DNA of 64,000 bases from Neobacillus mesonae (GCA_023715865.1 JAMBOW010000002.1:744001-808000), one strand, 5' to 3'. Shown: positions 9,527 to 18,527, counted from the first letter of the stretch. Numbers and translations: made by a program. The notes: generated by a model not told the origin, from the letters alone.

Positions 9527-10795
9527 TTACGGCTGTGCATCGTTATTCTCTTTGTCTAAAATAATGGACTCCATCTGTAAGTTATATTCTTCTGCCTTAA
9601 TCTCGCCTCGTAAAAATTGTTCAATGATTAACTTGGCCTCCTGCAGCAGAACAGGATCAAAAGATTCGTTCTCGTAGGAGGATTCCAGACTTTGCTCTAA
9701 AGCTTGAACAGGAACGGCAGTCGTAATATCTCGCATATCAAGCTCTTCATACAGCGACTTATAAATCGGCAACTTCCCTGATCGCTCAAACCAGATTCGG
9801 GCAGATTCAGGGGAGGTCATCGCCTTAATCCATTCTGTCGCCTTCTCCGTTTGAGCTGTACGGGAAGATAGAGCAAAGCTGCGGCCAGTAACGGCAAGCG
9901 CTTGGGATTCCACATCATTGTTAATATATGAGGCGATGTCTTCGCGATAGTCTGGCAGCAGATCTGATAGTTTTACAATTCCTGCATGCCATTGTAATTC
10001 TCCTTCAGAATCCCTAAACTCAGTCTCAATAAATGTCACCAATGTTTGAATATCTATCACACGGCTTCGAAGCTCATCATCGAACTCCTCCGCGTTTAAT
10101 AACCTCGTTACCTCGCTTAATACTCCTTGAAATTTCAGCCATGAAGCATAAGCTAATGGATCATCCACATCCAGGTAAAACGGTTTTGCATCTGCTTCAG
10201 ACCAGGTATTCATCCTAGTGATCCATTCGTCATAAGTGCTATTGGATTGCAATGGAGCAGCAGTAGGATCATCCATTCGATTCTCTGCATATACATAAGG
10301 ATCAATATCAAGAGGGACAGCCCATCGGTATCCATTCCATTCGCTCATTCTGAGCAAAGATGAGAAAGGCTCCGCGGCTGTGCCGCTCGGGTCATTTCCT
10401 GTAATCGGCCTGAGGTATCCCTGCATAGCAATTGACTGTACCAATTGGTTATCTAGCAGGATGATATCCGAGCTCTCTCCCAGTCTAAAATTATCGCTTA
10501 AAGTTTTATATTCATCGTTTGGTTCGATATTATGTATTTCAATTTCCGTTCCAGTCACCTCTGCAGCATCTTGTGATAACTGCTGAAAAATGTCATACTC
10601 CTCTTCTCCCATTGATACTGTAATTTGCAGAGGTAGTTCTTTTTGCGGAGTTTGAGGAGCAGGATTATAGAAAGGATCCGTCACAGCATCACTTTGGTCC
10701 GATACCGGTTCATTGGAAATATCAAAACTAGGTGATAATATGGTCAAAGATAATAATAGAATGACAAACAGTATCCAGTGATTTCTGCGCTTCAC
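9527..10795 (-). CDS. Orphan extracellular solute-binding protein, family 1-like
   Basis: A 422-residue exported protein with the layout of a carbohydrate-type binding protein: N-terminal hydrophobic segment, then a beta-rich lobe (LPLQITVSMGEEEYDIFQQL), the segment SDIILLDNQLVQSIAMQGYL, and a later ATEWIKAMTSPESARIWF block typical of SBP family 1. There is no lipobox Cys after the hydrophobic segment, which is unusual for a Gram-positive binding protein, so it may be held by an uncleaved N-terminal anchor or released. No permease or ATPase gene lies nearby. It may act as a sensor or wall protein rather than in import. Confidence 0.7.
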   Translation of the reverse strand: MKRRNHWILFVILLLSLTILSPSFDISNEPVSDQSDAVTDPFYNPAPQTPQKELPLQITVSMGEEEYDIFQQLSQDAAEVTGTEIEIHNIEPNDEYKTLSDNFRLGESSDIILLDNQLVQSIAMQGYLRPITGNDPSGTAAEPFSSLLRMSEWNGYRWAVPLDIDPYVYAENRMDDPTAAPLQSNSTYDEWITRMNTWSEADAKPFYLDVDDPLAYASWLKFQGVLSEVTRLLNAEEFDDELRSRVIDIQTLVTFIETEFRDSEGELQWHAGIVKLSDLLPDYREDIASYINNDVESQALAVTGRSFALSSRTAQTEKATEWIKAMTSPESARIWFERSGKLPIYKSLYEELDMRDITTAVPVQALEQSLESSYENESFDPVLLQEAKLIIEQFLRGEIKAEEYNLQMESIILDKENNDAQP

Positions 10796-10905
10796 AGCTC
10801 TAACTCCTCCCCATTCCTATGTCCTCTATCCAATATTGTACCAAATGGTTAGTGCTCTTGTCCTACTGAAAGTGTTCTTTCATAGATTGCTGTAACCATT
10901 TATAT

Positions 10906-10943
10906 AAAAAGTGAACCGGGGCCTTTGCTCCGGTTCACTTTTT
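10906..10943 (-). terminator. Terminator after the PIN-PhoH gene
   Basis: AAAAAGTGAACCGG (10906-10919) pairs with the segment ending near 10943; a T run flanks it on both strands. It closes the phoH-like gene on the minus strand. Confidence 0.85.
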
Positions 10944-10989
10944 ATATTATTTGTATTTTCCGGGAAATAACAAAGCTTACTAGGCACTG

Positions 10990-12321
10990 CTACAGTAAAT
11001 CAGCAGCGAGTTGAGCTAATTTGGAGCGCTCCCCTTTTTCCAACATAATATGACCGCTAATCCCTTCCTGGCGAAACCGCTCAACAATATATGTTAAACC
11101 GTTGCTGGCAGAATCAAGATAAGGATGGTCAATCTGTTCCGGGTCACCCATAAGTATAATTTTACTGCCTTCTCCTACCCGTGACACGATCGTCTTCACT
11201 TCATGCTTTGATAAATTCTGAGCCTCATCAATAATAATAAACTGTCCGGGAATAGAGCGGCCGCGAATATAAGTGAGAGCTTCAACTTGAATACTGCCGA
11301 GTCCCATTAATATTTTATCAATATCTCCTGCCTTTTTGGTATCAAATAAAAATTCCAGGTTATCGTAAATTGGCTGCATCCAGGGACGAAGCTTCTCCTC
11401 TTTCTCGCCTGGCAGATAACCAATATCCTTTCCCATTGGAACCACAGGTCTTGCGATAAGCAGTTTTTTATACTTATGCTCATCCTCTACTTTTAGCAGC
11501 CCGGCCGCCAGAGCCAGCAGTGTTTTTCCTGTTCCGGCTTTACCTGTTATAGTCACCAGCGGAATGTCGTCATTCAGCAGCAGCTCGAGAGCCATTCTTT
11601 GCTGTGCGTTGCGAGCGACAATGCCCCATACCGGTTCATTACTCAGATATAAAGGCTCTAGTCTGGTCGCTTCCTGATTAACTTTTAATAGAGCTGATTT
11701 CCCTGTTCCCATCTCATCTTTTAAGATGATAAATTCATGCGGATACAGGTTATATGTGAGCTGTAAAGGCTTGATCGGTAAAAATCGGTACGTATAAAAT
11801 TCATCAATGACAGACGGATGCACTTTAAGAGCGGAATAACCCGGATATAACTCACTCGGATCTGCAGTACGATCTGACAGGTAATCTTGTGTATTCAGAC
11901 CAAGCACATCTGCTTTAATACGTACGAGCACATCTTTACTTACAAGAACAACATCCGAAGGTTTCCCCTTATCCTGTTCTTCCAGCTGATAATTCAGTGC
12001 TACGGCCAATATACGATTATCATTGGTGACTTCACCAAACATCTCCTGCACTTTAATAAAGCTGCGATGATTTAATTCCACTTTCAAGTTACCGCCATTT
12101 GATAAAGGTACTCCGCTGTGTAAATGTCCTTGCTCCCTTAATCCATCTAATAAACGCGAAACATATCTCGCATTTCTCCCTATTTCGTCTGCATTACGCT
12201 TTTTCGAGTCAATTTCCTCCAGAACAACTGCAGGAATTACAACCTCATGCTCGTCAAAAGCATAAATGGCGCCCGGATCATGAAGCAGCACATTCGTATC
12301 CAATACAAAAATTTTTTTCAT
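10990..12321 (-). CDS. PIN-PhoH fusion ATPase (YlaK-like)
   Basis: A 443-residue protein joining an N-terminal PIN nuclease-fold domain (VLDTNVLLHDP, acidic residues through about 130) to a C-terminal PhoH ATPase (Walker A GKAGTGKT near residue 260, ARPVVPMGKDIGYLPGEKEE, Walker B IIIDEAQN). Related fusions are implicated in RNA processing; the substrate here is unknown. ATG 12321 has GGAGGGG 6 bases upstream; the longer frame from TTG 12336 begins inside that site. Gene order with typA and ylaH matches ylaG-ylaH-ylaK of Bacillus subtilis. The leader upstream is unusual and described separately. Confidence 0.9.
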   Translation of the reverse strand: MKKIFVLDTNVLLHDPGAIYAFDEHEVVIPAVVLEEIDSKKRNADEIGRNARYVSRLLDGLREQGHLHSGVPLSNGGNLKVELNHRSFIKVQEMFGEVTNDNRILAVALNYQLEEQDKGKPSDVVLVSKDVLVRIKADVLGLNTQDYLSDRTADPSELYPGYSALKVHPSVIDEFYTYRFLPIKPLQLTYNLYPHEFIILKDEMGTGKSALLKVNQEATRLEPLYLSNEPVWGIVARNAQQRMALELLLNDDIPLVTITGKAGTGKTLLALAAGLLKVEDEHKYKKLLIARPVVPMGKDIGYLPGEKEEKLRPWMQPIYDNLEFLFDTKKAGDIDKILMGLGSIQVEALTYIRGRSIPGQFIIIDEAQNLSKHEVKTIVSRVGEGSKIILMGDPEQIDHPYLDSASNGLTYIVERFRQEGISGHIMLEKGERSKLAQLAADLL

Positions 12322-12469
12322 TGGTATCCCCTCCAAGGCGGCGTCTTTTAAGCACAGCTAGGGCAAGCTTTGAGCAGCGGTAAGGACAATCGTGTATCCC
12401 CTATTTAAATGTATTCGTCCGAGAGTAAATACTTGTTCATTTCCTGAAAATATCCTTGGAATATATGCA

Positions 12470-12601
12470 TTATTCATGCCATGAAATAAAAGAGCCCGGT
12501 GAACATAGTTCACCAGGCTCGTAATCATGACAAAACAATACATTTGTCAGTTTATTCTGCTTATGAGAAGTGTATTCCATTCTTTTAACAATGTCGGACA
12601 T
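12470..12601 (-). CDS. Possible leader peptide, 43 codons, upstream of phoH-like gene
   Basis: A short frame starting at ATG 12601 with GGGAGG exactly 8 bases upstream, encoding 43 residues beginning MSDIVKRMEYTS and ending SFISWHE. It lies about 40 bases downstream of a TATAAT box. The frame runs straight through the terminator hairpin at 12492-12520 and stops only after it, so a fully terminated transcript would lack the stop codon. I do not recognise the product. It may be a regulatory leader peptide, or a chance frame in a non-coding RNA. Confidence 0.4.
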   Translation of the reverse strand: MSDIVKRMEYTSHKQNKLTNVLFCHDYEPGELCSPGSFISWHE

Positions 12602-12653
12602 AGACAGGACCTCCCGAAAATGACTTCCATCTATGGGATACACCCACATTATA
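12482..12653 (-). promoter_or_regulatory. phoH leader: promoter, two tandem hairpins, terminator
   Basis: This covers most of the gene-free stretch 12322-12693. On the minus strand there is TTTACA (12673-12678) and TATAAT (12648-12653) with a 19-base spacer. Then come a 7-bp hairpin (12543-12549 with 12528-12534) and a 13-bp hairpin with one C-A mismatch (12492-12504 with 12508-12520) followed by CTTTTATTT. A transcript from about 12641 would end near 12482 unless it reads into the phoH-like gene. It could be an attenuator or an independent small RNA. Confidence 0.55.
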
Positions 12654-12693
12654 CCATTACCTGCTAATAGCTTGTAAAGATATTTCGGCGGTA

Positions 12694-13758
12694 TTAATTG
12701 CTTGCTGTATTAGACGATACATGCTCGCCGGCAAGCTCAGCTGCCAATGCTTGCTTTGCCTTTTCTAATTCTCCTTCATTAATATATACATATGGGCTGT
12801 TCCATGTTCCAGTCACCGGCACAAATGATACATTATCTTTGGATAAATCCCAATATGCAGAAATGAAGTTTTTTACCTGCTCGCTTTCAACCGTCGTAGT
12901 CATATTGTCATCTACAGCACCTACGACTTTACCAATCTTGGTTACTCCACCCAGAGACTTCATCTGGTCCATTAACGAATGGAGAACCTCGCTTTGGCGC
13001 TGATTACGGGAGAAGTCATCTGATCCAGGTGTCTTAGGATCACAATTCGATTTGCGATAGCGCACATAGCCTAAAGCATCTTCTCCATTCAATCGCTGCA
13101 GACCGGCAGTAAGATTGATATCCGTATTATCGGCGGTATCCTTATAACACATATTCTGATTTACGTTAACTTCAACTCCGCCAAGAGCATCGACGATTTC
13201 CTCAAAAGCCTTGAAGTTAAGAACAGTCACGTAATCAATATCGACATTCAGATATTTTCCAATCATAACCCGCATCTCTTCTTCAGCTGAAATGCCTGAT
13301 TCTTTCTCCGCTGTTCGAAAACGAGGGTAGTATGAATTCAGTTTTCTTTGTGAGTAGCCTTCAAGCTGAATTAAAGTGTCTCGTGGCAGCGAGACAATTG
13401 TTGCGGATTTTGTTTTTGGATGAAGTGAAGCAACCATGACCACATCTGATAAATGAGTTCCTGTCTCCTCACGATAATCCGTACCCAATATCAACATCGT
13501 CTGCGGTTTTACCTTTGCCGAATCCTCTGCTGCAACCGGATTATTGTTTCCTGTATCAATTACATCGTTAAACAGCATGTACAAATATCCAACACCTGCG
13601 ATAAGGCCAATTACAATGAGAGATAATACCCATTTCATCAAAGTTTTAAAAGGACTTTTCTTTTTAATTTTCTTCTTTGCTTGCGGTTTCTTCTCATTCG
13701 AATCTGATTTATTGCTCCCCTGGTTTCTAGGAGGAAGGCCATTAGATCCCATACCCAT
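12694..13758 (-). CDS. LCP family (LytR-CpsA-Psr) cell-wall glycopolymer ligase
   Basis: Membrane enzyme that should transfer teichoic acids or other anionic polymers from undecaprenyl carriers to peptidoglycan. A basic, Asn/Ser-rich cytoplasmic tail of about 40 residues precedes one membrane segment (VLSLIVIGLIAGVGYLYML). The LCP domain follows, with LILGTDYREE, SDVVMVASLHPKTK, the conserved SLPRDT arginine, and LGYVRYRKSNCDPKTPGSDD. The start is uncertain: ATG 13758 or 13752, or GTG 13773 adjacent to AAAAAGG. It is a single gene between the phoH leader and ylaH. Confidence 0.9.
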   Translation of the reverse strand: MGMGSNGLPPRNQGSNKSDSNEKKPQAKKKIKKKSPFKTLMKWVLSLIVIGLIAGVGYLYMLFNDVIDTGNNNPVAAEDSAKVKPQTMLILGTDYREETGTHLSDVVMVASLHPKTKSATIVSLPRDTLIQLEGYSQRKLNSYYPRFRTAEKESGISAEEEMRVMIGKYLNVDIDYVTVLNFKAFEEIVDALGGVEVNVNQNMCYKDTADNTDINLTAGLQRLNGEDALGYVRYRKSNCDPKTPGSDDFSRNQRQSEVLHSLMDQMKSLGGVTKIGKVVGAVDDNMTTTVESEQVKNFISAYWDLSKDNVSFVPVTGTWNSPYVYINEGELEKAKQALAAELAGEHVSSNTASN

Positions 13759-13875
13759 ACTTAAAATCAACACCTTTTTACGTTTCTATGGCTGCTCTAT
13801 ACCATATTACCGTCACTGCTGCTGTAATTCAAATTCTGTACATCGGTATGGATAAAGTCGCCTTTAAATAAGAGA

Positions 13876-13897
13876 AGACCGCTGCTTAGGGCGGTCT
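13876..13897 (-). terminator. Terminator after ylaH
   Basis: AGACCGC (13876-13882) pairs with GCGGTCT (13891-13897), followed on the minus strand by a pyrimidine-rich TTCTCTTATTT. It is a modest terminator downstream of ylaH. Confidence 0.65.
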
Positions 13898-13933
13898 CTC
13901 TAATGTGTGCATATAAAGTTTGCTTTACTAAAG

Positions 13934-14248
13934 TTACATTTTACTTGTCTCGCCAGTTGATTCCGCCTTTTTCTTTTGCCGACCTTCAACAAAGTAGCGG
14001 ATTCTTACAAGCAGCATTAAACCAACGGCTACGAGCAAGCATTGAATAATCGGTAACTTGTCAATCTGGAAAACAAGCAGCATGAATGAGCCTATGGCCA
14101 TTAAAATGTACAGTAATATCTCTTTCAGTAACGGCATCTTTTGCTGCGGGCGAAATACCTTATTGTAGACATACGTTATCAGTACGAAAATAACCACATA
14201 ACTAACGATCGGGTGTGACGCAAACCATGCTTGCATGGTGGCGTTCAT
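13934..14248 (-). CDS. ylaH: YlaH-like membrane protein
   Basis: A 104-residue protein with three hydrophobic segments (starting HPIVSYVVIFVLITYVYN) and a basic C-terminal tail. Size and position next to typA match YlaH of Bacillus subtilis; its function is unknown. ATG 14248 is followed within the same unit by a terminator. It lies 43 bases downstream of typA and is probably cotranscribed with it. Confidence 0.82.
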   Translation of the reverse strand: MNATMQAWFASHPIVSYVVIFVLITYVYNKVFRPQQKMPLLKEILLYILMAIGSFMLLVFQIDKLPIIQCLLVAVGLMLLVRIRYFVEGRQKKKAESTGETSKM

Positions 14249-14291
14249 CTCCTTTCTAAGTTCATGCTCTGTTTTCCTGTTCAGTTATTTA

Positions 14292-16133
14292 TTATGAATT
14301 AGCTTGTGACATTTTACGAGTTTTCTCTGCACGCTCACGTTCGCTCTTATTCAAGATCTTTTTACGGAGACGAACAGATTTAGGTGTAATTTCACACAGC
14401 TCATCATCGTTCAAATATTCCAGCGCTTGTTCAAGCGAGAAGATGATTGGAGTCTTCATTTTGACAGTATCATCCTTCGTTGCAGAACGTACGTTAGTCA
14501 ATTGTTTTTCTTTACAAATATTAACTACGATATCGTTATCACGGTTATGCTCACCAACGATCATACCTTCATAAACTTCAGTTCCCGGTTCAAGGAACAG
14601 CATACCGCGATCCTCTACTCCCATCATTCCGTAGAAGGTTGATGTACCGTTCTCGCTTGATACCAGCACACCTTGGTGACGTCCGCCAACTTGACCGCCA
14701 ACGAGCGGGCCATAGCTGTCGAATGCATTGTTCATTACACCGTATCCACGAGTCAGTGTCAAGAAATTCGTACGGTATCCGATCAAGCCGCGAGCCGGAA
14801 TCAGGAACTCAAGACGAACTTGACCGTTTCCGGAGTTGATCATGTTAACCATTTCAGCTTTACGGGAGCCAAGGCTTTCCATAACTGAACCCATGCTTTC
14901 TTCTGGAATATCAATCAGCAGGCGCTCGATTGGCTCCATTTTCTTACCGTCGATTTCTTTAACGATAACTTCCGGTTTGGATACCGCAAGCTCATATCCT
15001 TCACGGCGCATGTTCTCGATCAAAATACCGAGGTGTAGCTCACCGCGTCCGGATACTACATAGGCGTCCGGGCTGTCTGTTTCCTCGACACGAAGACTGA
15101 CGTCTGTTTCAAGCTCTTTGAACAAACGATCACGAAGTCTGCGGGAAGTTACCCATTTACCCTCACGTCCTGCAAAAGGACTGTTGTTAACAAGGAAAGT
15201 CATTTGCAGAGTCGGCTCGTCGATTTTAAGAACCGGCAATGCTTCTGGATTAGCAGGATCCGCAATCGTCTCACCGATATTGATATCCTTAATCCCTGCA
15301 ATTGCAACGATATCTCCTGCACCGGCTTCAGCCACTTCTACACGCTTCAAGCCTTGGAAGCCAAACAGCTTCTCAATACGTGCAGATTTGTTGCTTCCGT
15401 CACGCTGGATTACCGTAACAGCCTGTCCTTGGCGAATAACGCCTCTATTTACACGTCCGATCGCAATACGTCCCAGATACTCGTTGTAATCCATCAAAGT
15501 TACGAGGAATTGCAGCGGCTCATCAACACTTTCAGTTGGATGAGGAATGTGATCTACGATGGTGTCGTACAGGCTCATCATGTTCTCGTCTTGTTTCTCA
15601 GGATCCATGCTGGATGTTCCGTTCAATGCGGAAGCATAAACAACAGGGAAGTCAAGCTGCTCATCATTTGCACCAAGCTCGATGAACAGATCCAGCACTT
15701 CGTCGATGACTTCTGCCGGACGGGCAGCTGGACGGTCAATTTTGTTTACAACAACAATCGGAGTCAGGTTATGCTCCAAAGCTTTACGCAAAACAAACTT
15801 GGTTTGCGGCATGCAGCCTTCATAAGCATCGACAACGAGCAATACGCCGTCAACCATCTTCATAATCCGTTCTACTTCTCCGCCAAAGTCGGCGTGTCCT
15901 GGAGTATCAACAATGTTAATAAGGAAGTCTTTATAATTAATCGCAGTATTCTTAGCCAGGATCGTAATCCCGCGTTCACGTTCCAGGTCATTGGAGTCCA
16001 TGGCGCGCTCTTGAACAGCCTCATGCTCGCGGAAAGTTCCGGATTGCTGAAGCAGTTTGTCGACTAGCGTCGTTTTGCCGTGGTCAACGTGGGCAATAAT
16101 CGCAATATTGCGAATGTTTTCTCTTACATGCAT
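14292..16133 (-). CDS. typA: Ribosome-associated GTPase TypA/BipA
   Basis: Translational GTPase that binds the ribosome and supports growth in the cold and 50S assembly. It has the G1 loop AHVDHGKT at about residues 14-21, switch and G3 ([13 protein letters not shown]), G4 NKID, an EF-G-like domain order, and the BipA C-terminal domain ending in a Lys/Arg-rich tail. The start is ATG 16133 (MHVREN), matching the usual length of about 613 residues; the longer frame to 16196 crosses a leader hairpin. The gene heads a unit with ylaH. Confidence 0.96.
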   Translation of the reverse strand: MHVRENIRNIAIIAHVDHGKTTLVDKLLQQSGTFREHEAVQERAMDSNDLERERGITILAKNTAINYKDFLINIVDTPGHADFGGEVERIMKMVDGVLLVVDAYEGCMPQTKFVLRKALEHNLTPIVVVNKIDRPAARPAEVIDEVLDLFIELGANDEQLDFPVVYASALNGTSSMDPEKQDENMMSLYDTIVDHIPHPTESVDEPLQFLVTLMDYNEYLGRIAIGRVNRGVIRQGQAVTVIQRDGSNKSARIEKLFGFQGLKRVEVAEAGAGDIVAIAGIKDINIGETIADPANPEALPVLKIDEPTLQMTFLVNNSPFAGREGKWVTSRRLRDRLFKELETDVSLRVEETDSPDAYVVSGRGELHLGILIENMRREGYELAVSKPEVIVKEIDGKKMEPIERLLIDIPEESMGSVMESLGSRKAEMVNMINSGNGQVRLEFLIPARGLIGYRTNFLTLTRGYGVMNNAFDSYGPLVGGQVGGRHQGVLVSSENGTSTFYGMMGVEDRGMLFLEPGTEVYEGMIVGEHNRDNDIVVNICKEKQLTNVRSATKDDTVKMKTPIIFSLEQALEYLNDDELCEITPKSVRLRKKILNKSERERAEKTRKMSQANS

Positions 16134-16171
16134 GGTATATATCCATATCCTTTCCAAAATCATTTCTATTT

Positions 16172-16209
16172 GAATCAAGCTCATAATAGTGAGCAATGAA
16201 ACTTGATTC
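16172..16209 (-). promoter_or_regulatory. Nested hairpin in the typA leader
   Basis: GAATCAAG (16172-16179) pairs with CTTGATTC (16202-16209), and inside it GCTCA (16179-16183) can pair with TGAGC (16190-16194). It lies about 40 bases upstream of the typA start and lacks a T run, so it is not a terminator. A regulatory role is inferred. Confidence 0.45.
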
Positions 16210-16312
16210 TTGTAATTTATAACGACCTACTCACAAAAGAAGCGCCGGGTGATAACTCCGACGCACACATATCCCTTATATTATAGACGAATAACAGCAA
16301 AAATCAAGTAGC

Positions 16313-16831
16313 TTATCTAAACCTCCGGTTTGGCTTTGGCCTTCCAAAAATAAGCCAAATGCCTGCGAAGATAAGCAAAGCCGCAATAATATAGATAAAA
16401 CCAGTTGTTAGTAACGTAATAAATAGGAGAACAATGGAAACAGCTAGCAAAATAATGGAAGATGAGTATATGCTTGCTGGCCGCGGATATTCGAATAATG
16501 CATATTCAAATAAACCAAGTGCAATCCCAGTCAGAAAGACCGGCCATAAGTAGACCATCAAATGCCATCCCCAAATGTTGCAGATAAGAAATAGAATCCC
16601 ATAAACCGTCAATATTCCGGCAGGAACCATAATGACAGCACTTGTTTTTCTAAAGAAATAATAAAGATGAAGGAAAATTCCAGGAATCAGCAAAATAAGC
16701 GGCCAAAAATTCCGGCCGACAAATCCGAAGAAGCCCAGCTTTCCCAGTAAAATAACAAGACCAGCAATAACGATAAATATGCCGATCGCGCGTTCATTTC
16801 TTCCTTTCACTGCACACTTCACCCCACTCAT
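16313..16831 (-). CDS. LiaI/LiaF-like multi-pass membrane protein
   Basis: A 172-residue membrane protein with about six hydrophobic segments in paired hairpins and a basic C-terminus. The first segment (AIGIFIVIAGLVILLGKLGF) and the following FWPLILLIPGIFL resemble the membrane regions of LiaI, LiaF and DUF5668 proteins. Function is not known; some relatives sense envelope stress. The start is either ATG 16831 or GTG 16810, the latter having GGGGTG 9 bases upstream and giving the more usual short cytoplasmic lead. It stands alone, with no two-component genes adjacent. Confidence 0.65.
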   Translation of the reverse strand: MSGVKCAVKGRNERAIGIFIVIAGLVILLGKLGFFGFVGRNFWPLILLIPGIFLHLYYFFRKTSAVIMVPAGILTVYGILFLICNIWGWHLMVYLWPVFLTGIALGLFEYALFEYPRPASIYSSSIILLAVSIVLLFITLLTTGFIYIIAALLIFAGIWLIFGRPKPNRRFR

Positions 16832-16989
16832 TTAATTATCCCGCTATCCAATAATTACTTTTCATCGTTTATCTAAACTCGAGCATAGTAATAGTTTATC
16901 CGAAGTTTTTACAAAAAACTACTCTGATTGACTTATAAAGTTGAGATCATTTATTTTTGCTTGAGTCTTTATTTATTATTTATATATAA

Positions 16990-17017
16990 AGAAAATAACC
17001 GGCAACAAAATGCCGGC
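16990..17017 (-). terminator. Terminator after the minus-strand terC
   Basis: CCGGCA (16999-17004) pairs with TGCCGG (17011-17016), followed on the minus strand by TTATTTTC. It lies 14 bases past the terC stop. Confidence 0.7.
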
Positions 17018-17030
17018 TCATTTGTTGAAC

Positions 17031-17696
17031 TTATGTATCTACCTTGTATCTCAGCATTTTAAAGAAAGCACCGCTTAGTATGACAGCAATAACAGATATT
17101 GCAGGCAGCAATCCTTCATAACCTGAAAGCGATTGCTGTAGCCAAACTCCAAGCTTAGGGTCACTCAGCACCATTTCTCCAGCTGTATAAGCTAGGATGG
17201 CTGAACCCGCAAACACCAGAATGGGAAATCGCTGCAGCAAATTTACAATAATTCCGCTGCCCCATACTACAATAGGTATACTGATTGCAATGCCGATCAC
17301 GATTAGAGCCAGATCTCCATCAGCAATTGCCGCGATAGCTAAAACATTATCGAGGCTCATGACAAAGTCGGCAACCAGAATGGTATAGATGGCACTCAAC
17401 AGGGTCAGAGATTCTTTTACGCGGATATCCCCTTCGTCCTCCAGCAGTAGCTTAAAAGCGATATACAGCAGCAAGATTCCGCCTGTAGCCTGAATAAAAG
17501 GAATCCCCAGTATGAGCACAGCAATAAAGGTTAAAATACATCTGAGCAAAACCGCACCGAATGCTCCCCACCAAACAGCCTTTTTTCGGCTGTTTTCTGG
17601 TAAATTGCGGCTTGCGAGTGCAATAACGACTGCATTATCGCCGCTTAAGACAAGATTAATCATTAAAATCTGCATCACAAGCCATATATGATCCAT
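17031..17696 (-). CDS. TerC family integral membrane protein
   Basis: Multi-pass protein of the TerC superfamily. Bacillus relatives (YceF, YkoY, MeeF-type) export manganese during metallation of secreted proteins. Family acidic motifs lie within membrane segments: NLVLSGDNAVVIALA near the N-terminus and ADFVMSLDNVLAIAA in the middle, each with the metal-binding Asp/Asn pair. ATG 17696 is chosen over ATG 17720 because GGAGG (17710-17714) lies between them, although the 13-base spacing is long. It diverges from a second TerC gene. Metal specificity is inferred from the family. Confidence 0.85.
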   Translation of the reverse strand: MDHIWLVMQILMINLVLSGDNAVVIALASRNLPENSRKKAVWWGAFGAVLLRCILTFIAVLILGIPFIQATGGILLLYIAFKLLLEDEGDIRVKESLTLLSAIYTILVADFVMSLDNVLAIAAIADGDLALIVIGIAISIPIVVWGSGIIVNLLQRFPILVFAGSAILAYTAGEMVLSDPKLGVWLQQSLSGYEGLLPAISVIAVILSGAFFKMLRYKVDT

Positions 17697-17751
17697 GATC
17701 AGACAAACACCTCCATACATTAGATGTATGCCCAGGTTGTCCTACCTATGC

Positions 17752-17780
17752 TTGACGATGCGAAATCAGAGGAATATAAT
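17752..17780 (+). promoter_or_regulatory. SigA promoter for the plus-strand terC
   Basis: TTGACG (17752-17757), a 17-base spacer and TATAAT (17775-17780). Transcription would start near 17787, which rules out translation from upstream frames and supports the TTG start at 17844. Confidence 0.85.
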
Positions 17781-17843
17781 GAATTCCGATTTATACCACT
17801 CGGTTATTCGGTTTATTTGTTTTTTATAAAAGGAGTGACAAAA

Positions 17844-18527
17844 TTGGATATTGGGCAGTTTTTTATCAGCTTGGTGCAAATCGTTTTTATTGATTTGATC
17901 CTTGCCGGAGACAATGCAATCGTCATAGGGCTCGCTGCCCGTAGCTTACCTTTGGAGACGCGCAAAAAAGCAATCATTTACGGTACTGGCGGCGCTGTCC
18001 TCATTCGTATTGCAGCAACCATCGTTGTCCTATGGCTTCTCCAAATTCCTTGGCTATTGCTCGTTGCAGGCGCACTTCTCGTTGGAATTGCTTACAAGCT
18101 GCTGGCTGACCAAGCTTCTGAGGAACATAGCGACATCAAAGCAGGAACTTCTCTATGGTCAGCTGTTCGCACAATTGTAATAGCCGACGCAGCGATGGGA
18201 ATAGACAACGTCATAGCCGTTGCAGGCGCAGCTCAGCAGCATTTGGTTCTCGTGATTTTGGGTCTGCTCATCAGTGTTCCGGTTATTGTATGGGGCAGTA
18301 CGTTGTTTATCAAGCTTATCGATCGTTTCCCTTGGATTATGTATCTGGGTGCAGCAGTACTTGCCTATACCGCTTCAAACATGATCACGGAGGAAAAAAG
18401 GCTGGAGCCATTTTTCATCTCACATCCGGTGATTCGTATTCTGTTTATTGTTCTTGTCATTGCAGGAGTATTGTTTGCCGGCTATCGTAAACAACAAAGC
18501 TCAAAACGAGAGCATTCATACTCTTAA
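17844..18527 (+). CDS. TerC family integral membrane protein, second paralog
   Basis: A 227-residue TerC protein, a paralog of the divergent neighbour. It has the same paired acidic motifs (DLILAGDNAIVIGLA; ADAAMGIDNVIAVAG) and about seven membrane segments, ending in a basic tail. Likely role is manganese or other divalent metal export, by family. TTG 17844 is chosen because AGGAGTG lies just upstream and a strong promoter begins at 17752; the frame extends to 17724 but would start before transcription does. It ends at a bidirectional terminator shared with thiI. Confidence 0.87.
   Translation: MDIGQFFISLVQIVFIDLILAGDNAIVIGLAARSLPLETRKKAIIYGTGGAVLIRIAATIVVLWLLQIPWLLLVAGALLVGIAYKLLADQASEEHSDIKAGTSLWSAVRTIVIADAAMGIDNVIAVAGAAQQHLVLVILGLLISVPVIVWGSTLFIKLIDRFPWIMYLGAAVLAYTASNMITEEKRLEPFFISHPVIRILFIVLVIAGVLFAGYRKQQSSKREHSYS

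Noticed and set aside
12358..12543. 61-codon minus-strand frame near the phoH leader
   Set aside because: No ribosome binding site and it starts between the two leader hairpins; the 43-codon frame in another phase is better supported.
15204..16067. Long plus-strand frame antisense to typA
   Set aside because: typA is unambiguous on the other strand; the antisense product has no recognisable domain or signal.
17697..17843. Possible manganese riboswitch between the terC genes
   Set aside because: I looked for the yybP-ykoY core and did not see it; only a SigA promoter is evident.
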